A DNA stretch of 64,000 bases, from positions 1 through 64,000 of the forward strand of contig NZ_JAHKNI010000016.1 in NCBI RefSeq assembly GCF_018860155.1, in the 5' to 3' direction. Under the pieces are notes generated by a model that saw only the letters and a list, made by a program, of their open reading frames with translations, was not told where the DNA came from and ran no database searches. Positions 34,277 through 43,869 of the stretch are shown here, one piece after another. This stretch comes from Nocardia albiluteola (GTDB taxonomy: Bacteria > Actinomycetota > Actinomycetes > Mycobacteriales > Mycobacteriaceae). The position numbers and the translations under genes are program-made. Within the stretch, counting starts at the first letter, position 1. Each line of letters starts with the position of its first letter.

Positions 34277-36328
34277 CTACGCCCGCACCAGGGCTCGCTT
34301 GAGCACGTTGCCCGCCGCATTGCGGGGCAGGGCGTCGAGGAAGATGATGTCGCGGGGGACGGCCAGACGGCCCAGCCGCTGGCGGATGTAGACGCGGATC
34401 ATGTCGGGGTCCATGCCGAATCCCTCGTGTGTCACCAGAAATGCGGCCAGCCGCTGGCCGAGGTCGCGGTCCGGGACGCCGACCACCGCGACCTCGCCGA
34501 CCTGTGGCAGCGCGGCCAGCGCCTCCTCGACGGGGCGCGGGAAGACGGTCTCGCCGTCGGAGACGACCCGTTCCTGGCTGCGGCCCGCGATGAACAGCCG
34601 CCCGGCGGCGTCGAGGTACCCCAGATCGCCGGTGTCCATCATGCCGTCCACCTCGTCGGGCGGCGGGTCATCGGTATAGCCGTCGAACAACATGTTGTGA
34701 CCGACAAAGATCCGGCCGGTCGCCCCAACGGGCACGGGACGTGCATCATCGCCCAGCACGGCTATTTTCGCGCCCAGCGGCGGCCGCCCGACGGTGGCCG
34801 GCGAAATGCGCAGATCGGACGGTTCGGCGATAGTGATCCACGAGGCCTCGGTGGATCCGTAGAGGTTGTAGAGGATTTCGCCGAAGACCTCGGTGAAATG
34901 CAGCACCGTCGCGGACGGCAGGGTGGCGCCGCCGCAGATTACCGCCTCCATGCTCGAGGTGTCATAACGCTCGCGCACCGAGTCGGGCAGGTCGAGGATG
35001 CGCTGCAGCATGATCGGCAGGGCGATCAGCGTGCGGACCCGGTGCTCGGCGATCAGCCGCAGGCACTCCTGTGCGTCGAAGCGTTCGAGCAGCACCACCG
35101 TCGATCGGGTCGACAGGCTCAGGTGCAGTGCCCCCAGGCCCCAGGAATGCGACAGCGGCGCCGGGATCAGCATGGTCTCCTGCATCTCGAACGGCAGGCG
35201 CGAGAGCAGCGCCGCGATCGCCGAGAATCCGGTGGGATGCGGGCGCACGGTGACCTTCGACGGGCCGGTGGTGCCCGAGGTGAGGACGATGAGTCGTCCG
35301 GGGTGCTCCGGCTTGTCGAATCTGCCGCTCGCCGAGGCGATCAGGTCCTCCACACTGGTTTCGTCCCGGCGGTCGCGATTCTCGACGGTGGTGAAGCGGT
35401 GCACCTCGGGCGGGAGGTGCGCGATCCGGCCCCGCAGCTCCGGATCGGCGAATACCGCTGCCATGCGGTGCATCTCGGCGATGCGGGTGATCCGCTCGGC
35501 GGACAGGCCGGTGGTGAGCAGGATGCAGTCGGCGCCGAGCTTTCCTGCGGCGGTAGTTATCTCGATCATCTCGGTGTGGTTGCGAGCCAGTACGCCGACC
35601 GTGTCGCCTTCGCCGATACCGAGCTCGGCCAGGGCGCTGGCCAGCGCCTGGGTGCGGGAATGGACCTCGCCGTACGTGCTCGAGCCCCGGCTGTCGATGA
35701 TGGCCGGGCGACGTGGGGAGTGTCCGTTCCCGGCGGCGTATCCGCCCGCGAGGGTGAATCCGAAGGTGATCAGGCCGCCGACCTGCTTGACCATCCGATC
35801 CGGCCGCAGGCTGCGCAGCAGGCCGGTGGACATGACGCGCCGTGCGACGTCGGCCTGCGTGCGCACCGACGACTCCTCGCCGTTGGTCACCACCGACGTT
35901 TCCGCACCGTGCGCGAGGTCGACCAGGCGGTGCAGCCCGGCGTGGATCCAGTCGGTCACCATGGAGTTCGAGAGATCGGGCACGAGCGGATGCACCCGGT
36001 CCGGGGCCACGCAGGTGATGGCGACGCGCGTGTGGTCGGTCCCGCCGTGCACCCGGATCCCTGCGAAACTGCGCGTCTGCGCGCACCGCAGTTCGATGGT
36101 GTCGGCCTCGGGGCGCACGATCACCTGGATGTCCAGGACGCGGATCTCGGTGTCCTCGCCGCCGATGCGCATGCGCCACATCGGCGTTCCGTCGAGGGTG
36201 TCGAGTAGATCGCAGGCGCCGATGCCGGGCAGGATCCGGGCATAGGTCTGGGGATCGCTCAGACGATCCCACAAATCTCGGGGAGCGATCGCGAGATCGG
36301 CACTCGCATCGACGATTTCGGTAACCAC
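34277..36328 (-). CDS. SRPBCC/START-like domain fused to AMP-forming acyl-CoA synthetase
   Basis: 683 residues. Residues ~1-150 look like an SRPBCC lipid-binding domain: TEIVDASADLAIAPRDLWDR, QTYARILPGIGACDLLDTLD and the following beta strands. A linker with basic and hydrophobic stretches leads to the ANL synthetase (~residues 210-683): VLTSGTTGPSKVTVRP P-loop, LYNLYGSTEASW, MDTGDLGYLDAAGRLFIAGR and the C-terminal Lys in LPRNAAGNVLKRALV. It would activate an acyl chain as acyl-AMP/CoA, with the N-terminal domain possibly presenting the lipid. The GTG at 36328 is chosen at the start of domain similarity; the frame is open 91 codons further. Confidence 0.85.
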   Translation of the reverse strand: MVTEIVDASADLAIAPRDLWDRLSDPQTYARILPGIGACDLLDTLDGTPMWRMRIGGEDTEIRVLDIQVIVRPEADTIELRCAQTRSFAGIRVHGGTDHTRVAITCVAPDRVHPLVPDLSNSMVTDWIHAGLHRLVDLAHGAETSVVTNGEESSVRTQADVARRVMSTGLLRSLRPDRMVKQVGGLITFGFTLAGGYAAGNGHSPRRPAIIDSRGSSTYGEVHSRTQALASALAELGIGEGDTVGVLARNHTEMIEITTAAGKLGADCILLTTGLSAERITRIAEMHRMAAVFADPELRGRIAHLPPEVHRFTTVENRDRRDETSVEDLIASASGRFDKPEHPGRLIVLTSGTTGPSKVTVRPHPTGFSAIAALLSRLPFEMQETMLIPAPLSHSWGLGALHLSLSTRSTVVLLERFDAQECLRLIAEHRVRTLIALPIMLQRILDLPDSVRERYDTSSMEAVICGGATLPSATVLHFTEVFGEILYNLYGSTEASWITIAEPSDLRISPATVGRPPLGAKIAVLGDDARPVPVGATGRIFVGHNMLFDGYTDDPPPDEVDGMMDTGDLGYLDAAGRLFIAGRSQERVVSDGETVFPRPVEEALAALPQVGEVAVVGVPDRDLGQRLAAFLVTHEGFGMDPDMIRVYIRQRLGRLAVPRDIIFLDALPRNAAGNVLKRALVRA

Positions 36329-37059
36329 ACTTGCACTTCTCGCTCGGCCGGTTCGAGAGCTCGGTTCGGCGGATAACGTATTTGTAACGGGCCTAACAAG
36401 ATCGGTCAAGAACTCGCAAATATGAGGCAAGTTCTTCTTTAAATTGCTCGAGGGTTGCGCATCGAATCCACTGTGCTCGTTCGTACTTCGCGGCCGCGGT
36501 TCGTATGTTAGCGGGCGTTGGCGTGGGTCGTTCGTATGGTTCTCGGCGCTCGGCCGCGCGTCCGGGCCGTGCCGTATCGGCGCGAATGCCGGGCGGTACA
36601 CCGTAAAGCGATGCGCTGCAAAGCCTTCGGGGTGATGTGGATGGGCTGTCGAAAGTTATTCGGCTACCCCATTGGTAGGCGGGCGCGCGGTCCTCCGTCG
36701 GGGTCGGGTAGCTGGCCGCTCGGGAATGATGCGGCGAGGAATCCCGCGATTGTCGAGTGGTGTTGACAACAGGGAGCGCGATCGGCCCGCAATCCGGAGC
36801 GAAAATGTTTCACTTCGGCTGCGGGGAGGCTTGGTGTTCACGAGGCTGGAGAATTCGGCTCGGTATTCCTCCGGGTGGTCAGCGAGGTGACGGATGGGCC
36901 CGCCGCGGATTGCCCGAGGGTTGCAAGCCCAGGTGGTCTCGGGGGTCGGCCGTGCTGATCTTGATTGCCTGCCATTCGCGGGACCGGGTGCGGCTGCCCC
37001 CAACCGGGACATATACGGTGCTCAGGGCACGTCCTTCCGGCCGAGGTGGAGAACAGCAG
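36329..37059. other. 730-base intergenic region, no gene seen
   Basis: Between divergent acyl-CoA synthetase and purine permease genes. The first ~120 bases are AT-rich (TTGTTAGGCCCGTTACAAAT region on the minus strand) and probably hold the synthetase promoter. No ORF on either strand has recognisable similarity. I looked for a purine riboswitch core before the permease and saw none. Confidence 0.5.
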
Positions 37060-38424
37060 ATGAGTATCGACGTCCAGTCGGGATGGAAGGGGCGCATCGA
37101 CGCCTACTTCGGAATCAGCAGGCTCGGGTCGACCAAGAAGCGCGAGATCATGGCCGGGACCGTGACCTTCCTCGCGATGTCGTATGTACTGGCCGTGAAT
37201 CCGTCGGTGCTCGGCGATCACGGCGCCCTCGGCGCCAAGGGCATTCCGATGCAGGCGGTGTTCACCGCGACCGCGGTCGCCGCGGTCGTCGGCACGCTGG
37301 TGATGGGCCTGTGGGCGCGGTACCCGATCGCGCTGGCGCCGGGGATGGGGCTCAATGCCTTCTTCGCCTACTCCGTGGTGCTGGGCATGGGCATCCACTG
37401 GCAGGTCGCGTTGTCGGGCACGCTGCTGTCGGGCGTGATCTTCTTCGTGCTCGCGGTCACCAAGATCCGCGAGAAGATCGTCGACGCCATTCCCATGCAG
37501 ATGAAGCTGGCCGTCGGGTCCGGAATCGGCATGTTCGTGGCGTTCCTCGGACTGAAGAACGCCGGCATCGTCGTGGCGAACAAGGACACCTTCGTGCACC
37601 TGGGCGACTTCACCAGGGGCACCACGCTGCTGGCCCTGTTCGGGCTGCTGGCGACGGTGATCTTCCTGGTGATCGGCTGGCACGGCGCGGTGCTGTACGG
37701 CATCGTCGTCACCGCGGTCGTGGGCATCGTCAGCGGGCTGGTGCCGCTGCCGCACTCCCTGGTGGCCCTGCCGCACGGGCTCGAGCAGACCTTCGGGCAG
37801 GCGATCGTCAACCTGCCGCACGCGTTCACCGGGCAGATGGCGATCGTCGTGCTCACCATGCTGTTCGTCGACTTCTTCGACGCCTCGGGCACCCTGATCG
37901 GCATCGCCAACCAGGCCGGGCTGCTCACTCCCGAGGGCAGGCTGCCGCGCGCGGCCCAGGCGTTCGCGTCCGATTCCATCGGCACCGCCGCCGGGGCGAT
38001 CATCGGTACCTCCACCACGACCGCCTACGTGGAATCGACCGCGGGCGTCAGCGCCGGGGGCCGCACCGGCCTGACGGCGGTGTCGACGGCGGGCTGGTTC
38101 CTGATCGCGATGTTCTTCTTCCCGGTCTTCGCCGTCGTCGCGGACGCGCCGTCGGTGACCGCGCCGGCGCTGATCGTGGTCGGCGTGCTGATGGCCCGCT
38201 CGCTGGGCCAGATCGACTGGGGCAAGCTGGAATACGCCATACCGGCGTTCATCACCGTGATCATGATGCCGCTGACCTACTCCATCGCGAACGGCATCGC
38301 GCTGGGGCTGCTGTTCTATCCGGTGGCAATGGTGGCCCGCCGGCGCGGCCGGGAGGTGCATCCGGTGGTGTGGGTGCTGGCGGTGATCTTCCTGGGCTAC
38401 TTCTTCTTCCTGGCCAACAGGTAA
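37060..38424 (+). CDS. purine permease, NCS2/AzgA family
   Basis: 454 residues with ~12-14 membrane segments. Family signatures: EIMAGTVTFLAMSYVLAVNP, PGMGLNAFFAYSVVLGMG, GSGIGMFVAFLGLKNAGI, MLFVDFFDASGTLIGIANQA and SIGTAAGAIIGTSTTTAYVE. This class imports adenine, guanine and hypoxanthine with protons. GAGGTGGAG precedes the ATG at 37060. The exact base specificity cannot be read. Confidence 0.92.
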   Translation: MSIDVQSGWKGRIDAYFGISRLGSTKKREIMAGTVTFLAMSYVLAVNPSVLGDHGALGAKGIPMQAVFTATAVAAVVGTLVMGLWARYPIALAPGMGLNAFFAYSVVLGMGIHWQVALSGTLLSGVIFFVLAVTKIREKIVDAIPMQMKLAVGSGIGMFVAFLGLKNAGIVVANKDTFVHLGDFTRGTTLLALFGLLATVIFLVIGWHGAVLYGIVVTAVVGIVSGLVPLPHSLVALPHGLEQTFGQAIVNLPHAFTGQMAIVVLTMLFVDFFDASGTLIGIANQAGLLTPEGRLPRAAQAFASDSIGTAAGAIIGTSTTTAYVESTAGVSAGGRTGLTAVSTAGWFLIAMFFFPVFAVVADAPSVTAPALIVVGVLMARSLGQIDWGKLEYAIPAFITVIMMPLTYSIANGIALGLLFYPVAMVARRRGREVHPVVWVLAVIFLGYFFFLANR

Positions 38425-38429
38425 TTTCT

Positions 38430-38451
38430 CGCCCGGTCGAACCGCCGGGCG
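38430..38451 (+). terminator. hairpin after the purine permease gene
   Basis: CGCCCGG / CCGGGCG arms with an 8-base loop, 6 bases after the stop codon. Confidence 0.6.
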
Positions 38452-38540
38452 GGCTGTATCGTATTCACCCTCAGATCGCGATCCACATCGTCGCTCCCGC
38501 CCGGGAGCATCCGTTCGTACGATCGTGAGGACCTACCGCC

Positions 38541-39074
38541 ATGAGGCCACAGACAGTCACCCCCGGCACCGCACACACAGCGCCCGAGGGACTCGGTGCC
38601 GAGTCCGCGGGTATCGATATCGGTCTGCTCGTCTTGCGCCTGGGCGCCGGAGGGCTGCTGTTCGTCTCCGGCAGCGGGAAGCTGTTCGGCTGGTTCCACG
38701 GCGCCGGGTGGGCGGGCACGGCCGGGGGCTTCGAAAAGATGGGATATCACCCGGGCAAGCTGTTCGGCACCCTGGCCGGACTGTGCGAATTCACCGGTGG
38801 AACCCTGCTCATCCTCGGCTTGCTGACCCCGCTGGCGGCGGCGATCGTCATCGGAAGCATGATCAACGCGGTGCACGTGACCTGGCCGCACGGCCTGATC
38901 GCCTCGTACGCGGGGATCCTGCTGATCGTCGCCGCGGCCACGCTGGGATTCTCCGGGCCGGGCCGGATCTCGCTGGACCACGGGCGGCTGTGGCAGCGTC
39001 AGGGCATCGGGTGGGGACTGGGGGCGATCGTGCTCGGCACCGTGGCGGCGCTCATCACCCTCGCCGTGAAGTAG
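38541..39074 (+). CDS. DoxX-family membrane protein
   Basis: 177 residues with four hydrophobic helices. The DoxX pattern is clear: LRLGAGGLLFVSGSGKLFGW, GGFEKMGYHPGKLFGTLAGL and EFTGGTLLILGLLTPLAA. Mycobacterial DoxX proteins work in membrane redox complexes against oxidative stress; the role here is unknown. GTGAGG lies 13 bases before the ATG. Its last 20 bases overlap the end of convergent dinG. Confidence 0.88.
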   Translation: MRPQTVTPGTAHTAPEGLGAESAGIDIGLLVLRLGAGGLLFVSGSGKLFGWFHGAGWAGTAGGFEKMGYHPGKLFGTLAGLCEFTGGTLLILGLLTPLAAAIVIGSMINAVHVTWPHGLIASYAGILLIVAAATLGFSGPGRISLDHGRLWQRQGIGWGLGAIVLGTVAALITLAVK

Positions 39075-41115
39075 CAGCCCCGGCGGTGAGGCGCTCGAGC
39101 GCCTTGATCACCACCTCCGGATCGGCGGTCTCCCAGTACGGCGGCAACGAGGCCCGCAGATACGACCCGTAGCGGGCCGTGGCCAGGCGCGAATCCAGGA
39201 TCGCCACCACGCCGCGGTCGTCGACGCTGCGCAGCAGCCGCCCGGTGCCCTGCGCGAGCAGCAGCGCCGCATGATTGGCCGCGATCGCCATGAAGCCGTT
39301 GCCGCCGCGCGATTCCACCGCCTTCTGCCGGGCGACCAGGAGCGGATCGTCCGGGCGGGGAAACGGGATGCGGTCCAGGATCACCAGGCTCAGCGACGGC
39401 CCGGGCACATCCACGCCCTGCCACAGCGACAGCGTGCCGAACAGCGAGGTCTCCGGATCGTCGGCGAACTTGCGCACCAGCGCGCCCGTGGCGTCGTCGC
39501 CCTGGCACAGCACCGGGGTGTCCAGGCGCTCGCGCAGCGCCTCGGTGGCGGCCTTGGCCGCGCGCATCGAGGAGAACAGGCCCAGGGTGCGGCCGCCCGC
39601 GGCGGTGATCAGCCGCTGGATCTCGTCCAGGTAGGCCGGGGACAGGCCGTCGCGGCCCGGCGCGGGCAGATGTTTGGCGACATACAGGATGCCGGACTTG
39701 GCGTGGTCGAACGGGGAACCGACATCCAGTGAATTCCAGCGCACCACATCGGAATCCGACGGCGCCTCGCCGCCGTTGGCCAGGGCGGGGTCGACCTTGT
39801 TGGGCGATTGGGCGGGCAGGCCCCAGGTGATCGCCAGCCCGTCGAACGAGCCGCCGACCTGCAGCGTCGCCGAGGTGAGCACGACCGTCGAGGTGCCGAA
39901 CAGGCGGCTGCGCAGCAGCCCGCCGACCGAGAGCGGGGCCATGTGCAGGGTGCGGCGGGCGATGCCGCGCACCTCGTCGGCGGCCAGCCAGATCACATCG
40001 CGGCGCGCGGCGGGGTCCTGCTCGTCGAAGGTGGTCAGCGCGCGGACCGCGGCGTCGTGCACGTCCTCCACGGCCGAGAGTGCGATATTGCGGGACGCGA
40101 CGGCCTCCGGATCGCCCTGCGGCGCGGCCGCACCGCCAGGGGACAGCGCCGTGCGCGCGTTCCAGGCCGCGTCGCGGATCAGCGCCAGCACCGGGCCGGC
40201 GCCGCCGGGCAGCTGATCCCAGCGCCCGGGCGGCAGCTCCTCGAGCAGTTCGTGCCAGGCCTCGGCCGCACCCTCGAGCCGATCCAATTCCTGCTCGTCG
40301 ATGAGCTTGGCGCAGCGCTTGGCGGCCGCGCTGATCGCGGCGGTGGACAGCTCCGCGGTGGCCACCCCGGTGACCCTGTCCACCAGCTCGTGCGCCTCGT
40401 CGATGACGACCACGTCGTGCTCGGGCAGCACCTGGATGCCGCTGATGGCGTCGATGGCCAGCAGGGCGTGATTGGTCACCACGACATCGGCCTGGCCGGA
40501 TTCGGCGCGGGCCCGCTCGGCGAAGCAGTCGGTGCCGAACGGGCAGCGCGACTTGCCCAGGCATTCGCGCGCGGACACGCTCACCTGCCGCCACGCGCGG
40601 TCGGTGACGCCGGGGGAGAGCTCGTCCCGGTCGCCGGTCTCGGTGTCCGAGGCCCATTCGTTCAGGCGCTGTACCTCGCGGCCCAGCCGGGAGATCGCGA
40701 ACGCGTCGAACAGTTCGGCCTCGGGCTCCTCGTCCGGGATCACGCTGTTGATCTTGTTCAGGCACAGATAATTTCCGCGGCCCTTGAGGATCGCGAACTT
40801 CGCGCGGCGGCCCAGGGGGCCCGCCAGCGCCTCGGCCAGGCGCGGCAGATCCCGGTCGACCAGCTGGCGCTGCAGCGCGATCGTCGCGGTCGACACCACG
40901 ACCGTGCGCCCGGACTCCACCGCGTGCCGCAGGCTCGGCACCAGGTAGGCCAGCGACTTGCCGGTGCCCGTGCCGGCCTGCACGGCCAGGTGCTCCTTGG
41001 TATCGATCGAGTGCGCGACCGCGGCCGCCATGGTCTGCTGGCCCTTGCGCGCCTTACCGCCGAGCGCCTCCACGGCGGTGGTCAACAGGATTGGGACGGG
41101 CGGAAGTTCGGGCAC
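39055..41115 (-). CDS. dinG: DinG-type ATP-dependent DNA helicase
   Basis: 686 residues, XPD/DinG superfamily 2 helicase. Walker A AVQAGTGTGKSLAYLVP; the four Fe-S cysteines appear as NYLCLNKI and CLGKSRCPFGTDCF; DEAH box VVIDEAHELVD; motif III-like VVLTSATLQ; and C-terminal GLFSSMRAAKAATEAL, SLWQGVDVPGPSLSLVILDR and QGTGRLLRSVDDRGVVAILD. It unwinds R-loops, D-loops or forked DNA in repair. It occupies the same place after the glg genes as in M. tuberculosis (Rv1329c). Confidence 0.93.
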   Translation of the reverse strand: MPELPPVPILLTTAVEALGGKARKGQQTMAAAVAHSIDTKEHLAVQAGTGTGKSLAYLVPSLRHAVESGRTVVVSTATIALQRQLVDRDLPRLAEALAGPLGRRAKFAILKGRGNYLCLNKINSVIPDEEPEAELFDAFAISRLGREVQRLNEWASDTETGDRDELSPGVTDRAWRQVSVSARECLGKSRCPFGTDCFAERARAESGQADVVVTNHALLAIDAISGIQVLPEHDVVVIDEAHELVDRVTGVATAELSTAAISAAAKRCAKLIDEQELDRLEGAAEAWHELLEELPPGRWDQLPGGAGPVLALIRDAAWNARTALSPGGAAAPQGDPEAVASRNIALSAVEDVHDAAVRALTTFDEQDPAARRDVIWLAADEVRGIARRTLHMAPLSVGGLLRSRLFGTSTVVLTSATLQVGGSFDGLAITWGLPAQSPNKVDPALANGGEAPSDSDVVRWNSLDVGSPFDHAKSGILYVAKHLPAPGRDGLSPAYLDEIQRLITAAGGRTLGLFSSMRAAKAATEALRERLDTPVLCQGDDATGALVRKFADDPETSLFGTLSLWQGVDVPGPSLSLVILDRIPFPRPDDPLLVARQKAVESRGGNGFMAIAANHAALLLAQGTGRLLRSVDDRGVVAILDSRLATARYGSYLRASLPPYWETADPEVVIKALERLTAGAATSRRG

Positions 41116-41192
41116 CCAGGAAGACTACTTCCACCGTCCGACAGGCACGCGGATCGGTCGGGAGAGCCGTGGCCGCCGAGGATGCGGCACGC

Positions 41193-43136
41193 CTATTTGC
41201 CCTGGATCCGGAATTCGGCCGAGGTGCCGGCGAACGACGTGGGCTTGCCGAGGTGGCTCCTGGCATTGCCGAAATACCGGATGCGATACGTGCCGGGCTC
41301 GGCGTCGGACGGGGAGTCCCAGCGGATGGTGACCGTGGAACTCGAGGCCGCACCGCGCGACCAGGCGAAGGTGGTCGCCCAGTCGCCGTCGTCGGCCACG
41401 ATCCGCCAGCGGCCCGCGTCCTGGCGTTGCACCATCAGGTACGTGCCGCCGCGATGCGAGTCGTTGTTCGGATGCGCGCCCGCGAATTCGACCAGCACCG
41501 GCTCACCCGGGCGGTACGCGGCGGCGGGCTGGGTGATCACATCGCCGAATTGGTGGCCCGCGGGCGGAAAGTCCGGCGGCGGCGTGGTTTTCGCGGTCGT
41601 CGGTTGCTCCGGCGGGTCGGCCGGGGCGGCCGGCGCGGCGGCGCCGGGTGGCACGGACTCGCCCTTGTGCATCGCCGTGGCCAGCTGCGCCGCGGCCTGC
41701 GCCACGACGGGCAGTTGCCAGCGCCCGAACACCGTGCTCGCCCCCTCCAGCCGTTGGGCGTCGTATTCCTCGGGGGTGGTGAAGTATTGCGCGTGCCCGT
41801 TGGCGTAGCCGACGACCAGCACGTTGCCCACCTCGGCGCCGACGACGGCCGCTACCGTGCGCCGCAACCGCAGTCCGGCGGTGATGGTCACCTCGCCCGG
41901 GATGCCGAGCAGATACAGCTCGCCGATCCGGATCAGCTGCACCGGAACGACATTGGGCACGAACGGCGCGTACCGGGCGAACATCTTACCCGCCGCCGCG
42001 ATCGTCTTCGGCGCGTGCGCATCCCCGAGCTTCTGCGAGAAGCGGTACCGCACGTTCCGGGAGATCCAGTCCCAGAAGGGATTCCGGTCCTCCTGAAAAG
42101 AAGCCCAGCCCATCGCGCCGCGGAACGACCCGCCCGTGAACGCGGCCGCGCCCAATGCCGGTGGGCCCGTGGGATGTTCGTGACCGTCCCCGGTGAACTC
42201 CGCGGCCGCGGTCGCCGCGGACAGGTCGATGTACACGTGGCGGAAGTCGATGTCACCGGCCATGCGCGGCATGTACGCATCGGCCAGCGCGGCGGCGGCC
42301 TCGTACTGCCGGGCCCCTTGGACGCGTGCGGCGTCGAACTCGTCGGCGGGAGTGTCCGAAACGGGGTACATGTCAGCGGCATTGGTCTGGGCGAAGGCCG
42401 CGACGAAATCGGGATCGGGATCAGCGAGGTAGTCCACGCCCTCCACGACCCGCTCCCAGTGATAGGCCGCATATCCGTTGGCCCCGGAGCCGATCAGCGT
42501 GCTCGGGCCGGTCGCCTGCGCGGGATGCGCGGCGAACCAGTTGATCGCACCGACCGGCTGCTCCCCGCGATCGATGCGCAGCAGCGTCGTCTGCGGGTCG
42601 ATCGCCTCGGGGAAGAAATCCCTGTCCTCCTGCGGATTCCGATCGAAGGCGGCCCGCGAGCGGTTGACGGTGGCCGTGCGCAGTTCGCCGCGCGACAGGC
42701 GCAGGGTGGCCGGCGCCACGTCCTCGTGCGCCTGCTCGACCGCCTCGACGATGCCGTCGACGATCGCGGCGAACGTGCTCGGTGTGATCCCGTCGGTCGA
42801 GCGGTGTCGCGCCGCACCGCCCGGCCCGCAATGGGTATGGGTCGCGGTGATCAGTACGTTCGCCTCGGTGTAAGCGCCGTCGAAGCGGGTGGCCAGGCGG
42901 CGCAGCACCTCCCGGGACAGGCCCGACCCGGTCAGGGACAGGTCGTTGACGATCAGCAGCACCCGCCGGTCGGTGATCGGATCCGCGAAGACGAAGGCGC
43001 GCGAGCGCAGCCGGATACGAACCCCGGCAGACGTCGAATCGAGTGCTCCGGTGCCGGGTAGCCCCGCTCCGGAGGGTTCCCCAGTGATATCGGCAATGGC
43101 GCGTCCGACCCGATGGCGGTCGGTCGAGTAATTCAC
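41193..43136 (-). CDS. neutral ceramidase-like hydrolase
   Basis: 647 residues. It matches neutral/alkaline ceramidases over its length: VGRAIADITGEPSGAGLPG, FVFADPITDRRVLLIVNDLS, the zinc motif ATHTHCGPGG (THTHSGPGG in classical enzymes), INWFAAHPAQATG, TNAADMYPVSDT at the place of NxGDVSPN, and a C-terminal Ig-like domain (DAEPGTYRIRYFGNARSHLG). It starts at a GTG with no signal peptide, so it may be cytoplasmic, unlike secreted bacterial ceramidases. A Pro/Ala linker (APAAPADPPEQPTTAKTTPP) separates the domains. The substrate could be a ceramide-like amide; altered motifs leave this open. Confidence 0.82.
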   Translation of the reverse strand: MNYSTDRHRVGRAIADITGEPSGAGLPGTGALDSTSAGVRIRLRSRAFVFADPITDRRVLLIVNDLSLTGSGLSREVLRRLATRFDGAYTEANVLITATHTHCGPGGAARHRSTDGITPSTFAAIVDGIVEAVEQAHEDVAPATLRLSRGELRTATVNRSRAAFDRNPQEDRDFFPEAIDPQTTLLRIDRGEQPVGAINWFAAHPAQATGPSTLIGSGANGYAAYHWERVVEGVDYLADPDPDFVAAFAQTNAADMYPVSDTPADEFDAARVQGARQYEAAAALADAYMPRMAGDIDFRHVYIDLSAATAAAEFTGDGHEHPTGPPALGAAAFTGGSFRGAMGWASFQEDRNPFWDWISRNVRYRFSQKLGDAHAPKTIAAAGKMFARYAPFVPNVVPVQLIRIGELYLLGIPGEVTITAGLRLRRTVAAVVGAEVGNVLVVGYANGHAQYFTTPEEYDAQRLEGASTVFGRWQLPVVAQAAAQLATAMHKGESVPPGAAAPAAPADPPEQPTTAKTTPPPDFPPAGHQFGDVITQPAAAYRPGEPVLVEFAGAHPNNDSHRGGTYLMVQRQDAGRWRIVADDGDWATTFAWSRGAASSSTVTIRWDSPSDAEPGTYRIRYFGNARSHLGKPTSFAGTSAEFRIQGK

Positions 43137-43229
43137 ACGGACAAACTAGCCGGGTGCGTCTGCGCCCGCAGGATGAATCCCCCCTTTGGTGCGCCTTCGG
43201 GGCGTGGCCTAGCCTGTGGGTCGCTCCGT

Positions 43230-43796
43230 TCAGGACTCCAGCGTTCCGGCGAGTTCGATTCCGGCGGTGCGCATCCGGTCCAGGGCCGATGCGGTGGTCG
43301 CGGGAGCGACGCCGGCGGTCAGGCCCAGCAGGACCCGGGTGTGCAGGCCCGCGGCGCGCGCGTCCAGCGCGGTGGCCCGCACGCAGTGGTCGGTGGCGAT
43401 ACCGCACACGTCCACGGTGTCGATTCCCTTGTTGCGCAACCAGTCCGCGAGACTCTCGCCGGATTCGGCGGTGCCCTCGAAACCCGAATAGGCGGCGCTG
43501 TAGGCGCCTTTGGAGAACACCGCTTCGATGGGGCCGGTGGCCAGATTCGGGTGGAATTCCGCGCCGGGCGTGCCCACCCGGCAGTGCGGCGGCCAGGTGT
43601 CGATGAAGTCCGGCTCCGAGGAGAAGTGCTCGCCGGGATCGATGTGAAAGTCCCGAGTGGCCACGACCGCGGCGTAATCGGAGACGCCGAGGTATTCGGT
43701 GATGCGCGCGGCGACCGCGGCACCGCCGGCGACGGCCAGTGCGCCGCCCTCGCAGAAATCGTTCTGCACGTCCACGACGATGAGTGCTCTGGTCAT
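43230..43796 (-). CDS. pncA: nicotinamidase/pyrazinamidase
   Basis: 188 residues, isochorismatase fold. Catalytic triad: Asp9 in IVVDVQNDFCEGG, Lys in VFSKGAYSAAYSGF, and Cys in VCGIATDHCVRATALDA. The metal site is RDFHIDPGEHFSSE plus the His of WPPHCR. It converts nicotinamide to nicotinate and would activate pyrazinamide. The ATG at 43796 matches the family start; the in-frame ATG at 43811 adds five residues. It lies just downstream of pncB on the same strand, forming an NAD-salvage pair. Confidence 0.95.
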   Translation of the reverse strand: MTRALIVVDVQNDFCEGGALAVAGGAAVAARITEYLGVSDYAAVVATRDFHIDPGEHFSSEPDFIDTWPPHCRVGTPGAEFHPNLATGPIEAVFSKGAYSAAYSGFEGTAESGESLADWLRNKGIDTVDVCGIATDHCVRATALDARAAGLHTRVLLGLTAGVAPATTASALDRMRTAGIELAGTLES

Positions 43797-43869
43797 GTGG
43801 TCATCTCGCATCTCGATGCCGGTATGCGGGCGCCCTGCCCGGTCGGACGGGCGTGCCCGCGGTGCGAAT

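Noticed and set aside
36600..37059. Purine riboswitch before the NCS2 permease
   Set aside because: No conserved riboswitch core or pairing elements seen; the region is GC-rich with no matching junction.
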